Below are positions 35,701 to 46,300 of a stretch of 64,000 bases of DNA, piece after piece. The notes beneath the pieces are model-generated. The model did not search any database. It was not told where the DNA came from and saw only the letters and a program-made list of their open reading frames with translations. Numbering within the stretch: the stretch's first letter is position 1; the number at the start of each line of letters is the position of its first letter. The DNA comes from Bactericera cockerelli. Lineage: Eukaryota; Arthropoda; Insecta; Hemiptera; Triozidae. The stretch is taken from contig CM044967.1 in assembly GCA_024516035.1 (NCBI GenBank), forward strand, positions 6,909,202 through 6,973,201, given 5' to 3'. The translations under genes were made by a program, and so were the position numbers.

Positions 35701-37338
35701 GGTTATTTTTTTCCCTTATAGAGAGGTAAATTGGACCTAAGAATCGTTCTTTATATCCAGGTTTCTCCTATAAAGAGGTTATTTTCCCTTATACATAAGT
35801 AAATTAGACCTGAGAATTGTTTTCTTATATCCAGGTTTCTCTTGTAGAGTGATTTTCCCTTATAAAGAGGTAAATTGGACCTGGAAATTGTTCTCTTATA
35901 TCCAGGTTTCTCCTATGTAGAGGTTATTTTCCCTTATAGAGAGGTAAAGTGGACTTGGGAATCATTCTCTTATATCCAGGTTACTCCTATAAAGAGGTTA
36001 TTTTCCCTTATAGAGACGTAAATTGGACCTGGGAATCGTTCTCTTATATCCAGGTTTCTCCTATCAAGAAGTTATTTTCCCTTATAGAGAGGTAAATTAG
36101 ACTTGGGAGTCTCGTTCTCTTATATCCAGCTAGGTTTCTCCTATATAGAGGTTATTTTCCCTTATAGATTCTGTTATTCTGTCCCGGTAGCTCAGTGGTA
36201 AAGGCGGCACTCTGTGAATCCAGAGATTCCAGAGGTCGTGGGTTCGAAACCCAACCGGGACATGACAAGTTATCCTCCCATTTGGGATTTTTACCACATA
36301 ATAATACGTCTTGGGCTTACTGCTGGAATAATAGGACTTAATAGTATTAATCGGGCAGTATAAATAAGGCGATATTATTATTACTATCGAGAGGTAAATT
36401 GGACCTGGGAATCGTTCTCTTCTATCCAGGTTTCTCTCATATCCAGGGCAATAACCCCGCCTTTTAGTTAGGACATATTTATATATTTTGTTTATTTTTT
36501 TTTTCTTGTTTATATTATTAATATTGTCAATTTTTATATTTAATTTTTACCATTATTTTTGTCTGTATAATATATTATGTTCTACTAATAAAGAGTTTCT
36601 AAATAAATAAGTTTCGACTGTATTTCAGAGCACTACCAGTGATGGAGTTCCCTGAGTGCGGCGTGGTGGTCACGGTGCCTGAGAGGCTGCAGAACACCTC
36701 CATCACTATCCGCTGCTTACGCCTCAAGTATGACCACTACTCGGATAGCTGCGAGACTTGGGCCCCCGCACCCTTACCTGATGTCATGAGATTAGGTATT
36801 ATTTGTTATATTAGAAATCTGGGCCCCAGCACCCTTACCTGATGTCATGAGATTAGTTATTAAGTTAAAAAAAATTATTCTGTGTGTGTATAACACTTAC
36901 TCTGATGAGCTTTGACGGTTCCATGTAGATTCCGACAACATCCTGCAAGACAGCGCTTGTGGCATTTTGCAGCTGATTCAAGCAGACTTCAGAACCCTGG
37001 TAGAGGAATTGTGAAATATAAAACTTAAGTTAAAGTTATCATATTAGTGTTAATCACTTTCGTGATATCACAAGTACTCAAACTCGCTTTACTAAATCTA
37101 CGCTGAAACCGGGACTTGAACCACCGACCTCCAGGTTACAAGTCCGCTGCCTTATCGATCAAGCTACTGAGGTCGGTGAATCGTGAAATATGAAGACGTT
37201 ATGAAAGTTATTATTCTAGCTATAGATTAGGTATTATTTGTTATATTAGAAATCTAAAGTACCTAATCCAAGTAATGATCAAAGCAGAGAGTATAATAGT
37301 TCTGATAAAGATAACTCTCTTTAAAAGAGAATAAACAT

Positions 37339-37387
<49 letters not shown>

Positions 37388-40300
37388 TAGATAGATAGAG
37401 ATGACACATCCACCAAATTCGGTGGATGCGCTAAATGCACCAAATTACTTCTGGTAACTTCATAAAATTCCTATACTTTTTTTCTTAGATCTGTTCGACT
37501 ACTGCAACTATCTATGGACTCGGAAGGAAAATTTCGAGAGAGAGCAGGATAGACTGATCGCTGAGTATGAGATAGAATGGAAGAAACGCATGGAGGCCCA
37601 GAAGATTATTGTTGAAGCTCGCGATGTATCGCCTGAGAAAACAACTGACAGGGTAAGCTTTCAATAATAAGACGTAGCCGACCTTAGTGGCTCAGTGGTT
37701 AAGAGCATTGGTTACTGACCCGGAGGTTGCGGGTTCAAATTCCGGTCGGAGCGGAAAGTTCTAACCGAGTTTTTCCGTTTCCAGAATGGCATGGATGTAA
37801 AGGTAAAGTGCCCTGAAGTAATGCGAAAGCGGTTTCGGGGCACAATTACCTTTTTAACAACAACAACAACTATAATAAGAGATGACAGAGAACGCCTAGG
37901 ACCTTAACTTCGCCCGGAATCACAGACGATCGTTATTTAAGTTATTTTTAATGTAAATAAGGCGGCGGACTTGTAAGTTGGAGTTTGGTGGTTCAAATTC
38001 CAAGTTTAGCAAAAATTTAGTAAAGCTAGTTTGAGTAGTAGTGATATTTTGATTGTGATTTACACAAATATGATAACTATAACTTTAATATCCAAAAAAT
38101 CCAATACTGTTAATAAAAAAAAAAATATTTAAAAATGTTTAAAAAAAAAATGTAAAGTCGTCTCGCTAGGGGACGTTAGGGGATGTCCTTCCAAACGCCA
38201 ACGATTTAACGTCCTTGATTAGGACGGGGGTTTTAGCCTCCATTCGCTGGGAATCGTACCAGCTACCAACATTAACCTCACCCAGCCTGGGTAGGGCCGG
38301 AATTGCCAGCCTCATGTGTTCGGAGGGAACAGAATTTTCTGTGTGAAAAGTCTGCTCCGATCGGGGATCGAACTCAGGATCTCTGGACTACGGGCAGTAG
38401 TTACAACCGTTACGCCACGGAGGCTGTAAATAATAATAATACTATTACCCTCACATGACCAGGAAAACGAAGACCCGTCTAATTCGGAGAGCGAGGACCC
38501 GACCATGTCAGACAGAGAGGCGCCCACCCCCCGCTCTCTCATCTTCTACTCGGAGGAGGATGAGTGGGAGCAGGAGGTCTGCGAGATGAGGAAGTGCCCC
38601 GACCTTATCATCAAGGATCTGGAAGGTAATTTTTTTTAACTAGGTGATGTACTGATTTTTTAAAGGGATACTTTCATCCCGCGTCAGAAATATATAAACT
38701 ATGGCACCTATCTCTTCCTGAGATTTTATCCATGATTTGAATTCTGGAAGGTAAATTACTGAAGTAATGTATTTTATTACGGTTCCGGGTACGTTAGTTA
38801 TAAGAGGGGCAGAGGAGGATTTTAGTGGGTATTGGGCACAGATTTCTGCTCATTAGCCCCGCACATCGTTTTGAATTGGTTATAAAATTTATCTACTCTC
38901 CATAATAATATTTAAAAAAATTGGTAGCCAAGTGGTTAAGGCGCTAGTCTGGTGATCCAGGTAGCGTAGGAATCCGTTGGTTTGAATCCCACCCGATGCA
39001 TATATAATAATAATAATATTGAATTTTATTATTTATCTACAATGTTTCAATATTTATAAATTTCCCTCTAAGTACTATGTGTACTATATTTTCTCATTTA
39101 TTTGAGTATTTGAACACATAATAATAAGACCATGAGGAAAATTACTTCCTAAGATGGGTCCTACAACTCCAAGTGTTACCAAATTATCCAAATAGAACGC
39201 CAGTGTTGTTTTTTGGCGTTAGCGTTCTGATTGATAATTTGAATTAAATTCAAAATGGCATATTTTGACTGTTTTGTTCAATTTCTATTTAGACGATCTT
39301 CTTGCTCAGCTACGGAAAAACCTGGCCCCTGTCATAACGGAGAACGATGTCAACATGAGGCGGCATGTCATTCTGGGCGGGGTGTTTCATTTGGAGTTTG
39401 TGAAGCAACCACATCAACCGGTCACCCTGCCGGATCAAAGTGTCATGACCATCTGTGAGTTACGATAAATTTCTGTGTCTGGTAGCTAAGTGGTTAAAGC
39501 GGCGCCGGAGGTTCTGGTAATCCAGAGGTCGAGGCTTTGAAACCCCGCCGGGACATAACAAGTTAACCTCCAAATTGGTATTTTGACCACATAATTGGTC
39601 AAAATTTATAATTGTCTTGGGCTTAATACTGAAATAATGGGACCAATCGAGGAGTAAAAATATGACGATATTATATTATTATCATTATTAATACTTAATA
39701 TCACATTCCAATTGTTATTTTTAAAGATGCTTGCAATTGCGAAATAAACATTATATAGTTATTATATTTGTATTAATCACTTTTGTGATATCACAAATAT
39801 TCAAACTCGCTTTACTAAATCTACGCTGAAACCGGGACTTGAACCACCGACCTCCAGGTTTCTAGTCCACTGCCTTATCGATGAAGCTACTGAGGTCGGT
39901 AACAAACTTTATAATATATTTTACATTACATGTTTCAGATAACGGTCCGCACTCGCTACAGATGGAGGACTATCAAGAGGCGTTCGATATCTCGGAAACA
40001 CAGAAGCCAGAGTCGGATGAGGAGGACGCCTCGGAGGGCGGGGCCATGCCTCAGAATGCTCAACTGGAAAAGCTGGCCCTGGTGCAGATCTCGTGAGTGA
40101 AGAACACAAGGAGAATGAGTTGTTTGTTTCTTTGTAATAATCTCGCTGGATTGGTTAATGTGGGTAACTTGGTACTTGGTATACGAGTATATTGGTATAA
40201 GTAGGGCTGTCGGCTACGAAAGCTCTTTGTCACTGCGACCTTAAATAGATCTTTTGTGACGTGGGTAGCTGGTACGATTCCCAGCGAATGGAGGGTAATA

Positions 40301-43300
40301 CCCCCGTCCTGTCTACCTCAAGTCAGGACGTTAAAACCAAATAGAATCAATGGACATGAAAGGAGCCTAGACATTGGATCTCAGTGTCCATATAATCCTC
40401 TCACCACCGTGATTTAGGTATTAACACGTTCGTTACCAAGCCAATTTTTTCAAGTTTTACGTAGGGACCAGGCGGTAAAGTCGCTGTTGCATCCTGGGTA
40501 CCAAAATGATTTTTTTTGCATATTTTTCATCGTATTTGTACAAGAATCGATCCTATAACTGTTCTAATACTAACAACCTACCTCAAAAAGGCCATATATG
40601 GATGTCCGGTCCCTCGTTAAAATTTTGATAACGGCCACATGTGTGTTTCGGTCCCAAAGAAAAACACCAAAACATCCACATATGGCCGTTCGGTAACGAA
40701 CGTGTTAATACCACATCTCACGGACACGGGATTATTATATATTATCTCGCTGGATGGGGTGACCAGTCAAATTGGAACACTCATGATGCTGGCTGCTATT
40801 TCCAGCGCCACTCAGGCTGGGTAAGATTGATTTGATTACCCGATCTGTAAGTTTCCAGCAAATAGAGGGTACTCTCTCACACACACAAAAATCTCTCTCA
40901 CACACAAATATAGGTTATCTTAGCACAAAGAATGAAAGGATAATTTTGGAGAACAAAAAGAGTAAAAAAAAAAATAGTAGGTATATTTACACCACATCAG
41001 AATTTCTTTTAAATAAATAAAATAAATACATGAAAATATTTCTTATGATTCCAGAGTTCCTGAAAATGTTCTCTGGTTTGAACCGCCAAGTATTGCGCGC
41101 TGGGACTATGGTAAAAAATGCTGGACCAAAGATTATATTTATGACATCAAATTCAATGAAGAAAAACAGGTAAGTAATTGTACTGGAAAACATGTGAATG
41201 GGTTTGATATGCCGCTTCGCCGAGGTTTAAGTACCTATAATTATTTTGTCGATTACAAAACGATTTTTTACACATTTTAAAGTATGAATAATCAAACTCA
41301 ATGGGACTAAGTATATTATTTGAAGTAGATAATGTGCAAAAGAAAAGGTATATTTTTTGTAATAAATCATATACGTATACGTAGGTAATAAATTATTTAT
41401 ACTTACTGCGCGATAAGGAGGACCCTCTTCATTCCAGCAGTAAGTTGTTTCGGTATACCTTCGTTATTTGTGGTCAAAATCTCAAAATATAATGACGAGG
41501 AAAAATTCATGCATTGGATGGGATCCTAACTGATGGATCCACGCTCAATCTAAATCACCAGACTCCCACAGTTCCCACTTATGGCTGTGTCGAGAGGCGG
41601 CTACCAGGTCCAGGCTCATGTAGATATAAGGTCACGTGATATAATAATAATAATACTCTTTAGTGGAAGGTAACCACCAGGCGAGGTTAATGCTCAAAGC
41701 ATTTTCTACCACCTAACCCTCAGAGTTTTATTATTATGTGGTCACAAACTCACATTAATGAGGAAAAATTCGTGCACTGGGTGGGATTCGAACCAACGGA
41801 TCCCTGCGCTACCTGGATTACCAGACTAGCGCGTTACCCACTTGACTACCAGTGCAACATTCCACCAATCACAGAGCTCCAAAGTTATCACGTGACCTTA
41901 AATCTACATGAGCACTATATGAGTAGGGACCTGGCAGACGCACCTCAACCCGGCCATTAATTGCCAACAGACTCACATCAATTATGTGCGCACAGATAAT
42001 AAGGGTAGGTAAAGTCTGGCTGGGGGACTATAAACAGGGAGGAGACCAGCAGTCTGGCGGAGGGACTATAAACAGGAAGTAGATCAGCATTGGCTTGGTT
42101 CTGGGGGCCCTTGTCAATTATTAGCCTCCTTGTAAAGACAGTGGTAGAAGTGCTGAGTCATTCCTTCACTGCCTGGCTACCATCGTTCACGATGACGCCA
42201 CCCTCTGATAATCCGGTGTCCACTTTTCAATTTTTTTCAGTTTATCACATTTCGCGCTGGTAAAATGGGGCCTTTCGGTCTCACTACCTCCAGATTCATC
42301 AACATTCCCTACCAGAGTTGGGAGCTGAAACCCACGGGAAAAGAAAGCGTTCTCCTCAGCATCACAGCGGCTACTATCATCGTCGAGTTCATTATAGCAG
42401 TAAGGTGGTTTCCCTGCACACATTTTTATTTATTTATTTATTTCCGGTTTAACGGCGCTATAACAAGGCGGTAGGCATGTCGTTCAAGCCGGTAAAGCTG
42501 CACACATTTTGTTGCGAATAATTCGCAAATTTTCAAGCTCCGCTCTTCCTTAACCTTCCTTTAGAATCAAATGAGATCGAACACCATTGAGACATTGCTC
42601 CACAACGCTTTGCAACACTGTCCATTGAAAATCCGAGACAAAATTTCCATATTCTTTGTCGTTTTTCAACTAATTTCTTTTTTCCTGTGATACTTTTAGA
42701 TCTTATAATTTTGATAAATATTTTTAATTTTGCTTTTATTTTGTACTTATATTTTGTATTTGTAATCTTGTTTTATGTTTATTTAGGGCTTGGCCCGTAA
42801 ATATACACCTGTTTAACAGGTATTATTATTAAAATGTCGCGAAACGTCTCGAAACAAAATTTGGTTCTCAATGAGGAACCGGTATAAGAAAACATTAACT
42901 TATTGATAAACCATGAATTTTTTCTGTACTCAAAAACATAATCTGTACTCTGTCTGCTAAAACTTGGATTCTCTGAGCTCCAAACTTCCCAGGACAATTG
43001 CTTCGACCTGGTGGACCTCATAAGATGGGAGTTCTCCAGAACTAACTAATAAATAATTTTTACCAAGAGTTGTGTATAATTATAAGTTTTTCCTGAGAAC
43101 TTATATATTTCATTGTAATAAATAATTGCTTTACTTAAACTAATTCATCAATTTAGGCATATTTTTGTGATGAAAATAATTATATTGATAGACCATGATA
43201 TAAGAACAAAATAACTATCACCTCAATGGAAGTTACTTTCTAGCTGGGCACCTACTTTCAAAGTTCCTCTATTTACTCTAGTATAGTTATCTACTCATTT

Positions 43301-46300
43301 TTCTCTTTAACTTCTTTTGTGATTCCAAGACGGATGGATAAGAATAATAACTTTAATAACGTCTTCATATATTTCACGATTCAACGACCTCAGTAGCTTC
43401 ATCGATAAGGCGGCGGACTTATAACCTGGAGGTCGGTGGTTCAAGTCCCGGTTTCAGCGTAGATTTAGTGAAGCGAGATAGAGAAGTTGTGATAACACGA
43501 AATTGATTAAAACAAATATGATAACTTTAACTTAACTTTTATATTTCACAATTTCTCTACCAGGGTTCTGAAGTCTGCTTGAATCAGCTGCAAAATGCCA
43601 CAAGCGCTGTCTTGCAGGATGTTGTCGGAATCTACATGGAACCGTCAAAGCTCATCAGAGTAAGTGTTATACACACACACACACAATACAACTTGATCCA
43701 ATAATGTTTAATAATAATAATAACTTCGCCCCGGATTACAAAACAATTGTAATTAAAAATTAATATTGTTCTCTATTTTTTTTTTTTTTTTTTTTTGTAC
43801 ATATTTCTAAGTATTTTTTAACTTTATTATTATGAATTTGTTGTTGTTGATTGTTTTGTAAAAAAAAGTGTAAATAAATAAAATAAATAAACTCGCACAC
43901 AGTCCATACAGACCTATTTCACCTTCAGTATACCTTCCCCCTCCCCTTTACCCCCTCCGTGGAAAAAAGTAGAAAACGAAAAAAACGGCCGCTTTCAACT
44001 GCATGGTCTTATCATCTTATCACGACGAGGGTTTTACGCTCCATACGCACCCATTTAAGCCCTAACTTCACTGGACGTTGCTTAACTTCAGTGACGGGCC
44101 GAGAACCGGTATTTTTTACTTACCTGGGTTGAGCCTGGCGCTGGCTGGTTAGAATGACAATTTGTTTTCGTTCATTCTCTTCCACCCAACATAAGGGTTG
44201 GGTGGAAGAGATTGCCATAGGCAATAACCCCGCCCTTTAGTTAGGTCATATGTATTTATCTATTTCTTTCCATTTTATTGTTTATATTGTTTCCATTTTT
44301 CTATTTTTTTATAATTATTTGTTTTGTACATATTATATCTTTTTATCTAATAAAGCATTTAATAATAATAATAATGTTGTTGTTGTTGTTGTAGCCAGCT
44401 TGGCTACAGCTACTTATTTCAAAGTTGGCTCGTCCTGAACCACATACTTCTATGTGCGATCAACCATCATGAGGACTTAATAATAATATTCCCAGACGCT
44501 CAAGCAAGGCGGAATCGACATCTTTCCCTCGTACGACGCTTTCGTATTCATGCCTAACCTGACAGGGAAGCACCTTGTGGTAGAGTCCCACGTGTACTAC
44601 TGTATGGCCCTGTTCTCACTCAGCTATCACTTCTCCTGGTCCCGATGGAATCTGGCCGCAGGGTACTCTAACATTGTGTTGCAGATGAAGGAGTTGATTG
44701 AACGGCGAAAAAATGTGAGTAGAATAGTAGTAATAATAATAATAGTACTCTTTAGTGGAAGGTATCCACCAGGCGAGGTTAATGCTCAAAGCATTTTCTA
44801 CCACCTAACCCTCAGAGTCTTATTATTATGTGGTCACAAACTCAAATTAATGAGGAAAAATTCATGCACTGGGTGGGATTCGAACCAACGGATCCCTACG
44901 CTACCTGGATTATCAGACTTGACTACCGAGTTAGAAGCCCGCTAACTCGAAATTCAAGGGACAGAAGTGTCATTTCGAGTTTCGAGTTATCGGGATCACG
45001 AAACGAGAAAATAAATTGGAGAGTTAGAAAAACGTAATAATAAAAACTAAAATCCTAGGTAACTTTTAGGGCGAAATTAATAGACGAACTCTATAACTCA
45101 AGTCATTGCTAAGCGTCGGTTTTCCCTATATTACACAGTACGCAATCCGTGACTTAGTACCACAGAGGTATTACAAAAACGACTATTAATTCCGCCCCTA
45201 GAGTCAAACTACAAAGTACGATGTCTCATTTTTTGATTTACGAACTGTGGGGTTTCATTCTTGAAGACTTCCAGAACTGTTTGCTCAACTTGCGTTGACT
45301 ATTTACACAGTAGGAAATAAATCCATAATTATGAAATTGACTAAGGCATGAACTTCGCCCTGGATCACAAAATAATAAATTGTAAGTATAAAACTTTCTT
45401 CTACTTTTTATTTTTTTTGTATACCTTTATTTTCATGTTCTGTTTTTATTTTATGTTATAATGTTTTTGATAATTGTTCGGTATGAAAAATTAAAGTGCC
45501 TATATAAATAAATAAAAACTCACTCTCTCTATTGACTTTTCTGACAGACTTCTTTTCAAACCCTGAGTGTCAGCCCGTACCGAGCTTTGTTCGTGGATTG
45601 TACAGAAGTGAGCTCTCAGTTTAACAACACTGGAGCTTTTACCACTAAGGTAAGTTGATAGGGCTCCTACCTTGGTGTTTTTATCACTAAGGTAAGTTGA
45701 TAGGGCTGATTTTTTAAAATAGATATTACCGTAGTTTACCCATGTTTAAGTTATGCATTCATCTCTCGTACGGGGCACTTTGCTTGGATTCAGTTATTCG
45801 ACCACGAAGGAATAAGTAATGAAGAACTCATAACGGATACTCGCATCTCATGGGTAATGAACCTGTCTCATAAAATCGGCCATTTTGGATAGTTGGACCA
45901 CAGAGGAAATCACAACAGTAAAAAATTAATTATTCTTCTTTTCATGGTTTTGAATGCAATAACGGTAGCCATATTGGATAGTCTCTTATGCGACAGGTTT
46001 GAGGCTTTACGAGTTGTCCTCTGCTTATTCCTCCATGGATCCGAATAAAATTATTGGCTTCAATCAACTAAATAACATACCATTTTTTGTTAGTATGTAT
46101 ACGTAGTATTCTTATCAAAGTAGGTAGCATATTTATTCGACTTGTACACATATGTGACCCCGATTCGAATTTCGACGTGTTCGTAGCTATTTTTCACTCG
46201 GCAGGCGTTCCATAATATAGAATATAAGGGTTGGGTGGAAGAGAATGCCAAAGGCAATAACCCCGCCCTTTAGTTAGAACATATTATGTAAATATTTATT

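Noticed and set aside
36182..36262. A tRNA gene (paired acceptor arms, A and B boxes)
   Set aside because: The same unit with a non-tRNA body and TTA tail recurs at several sites, so it is a SINE head. The anticodon arm region is also too long for a normal tRNA.
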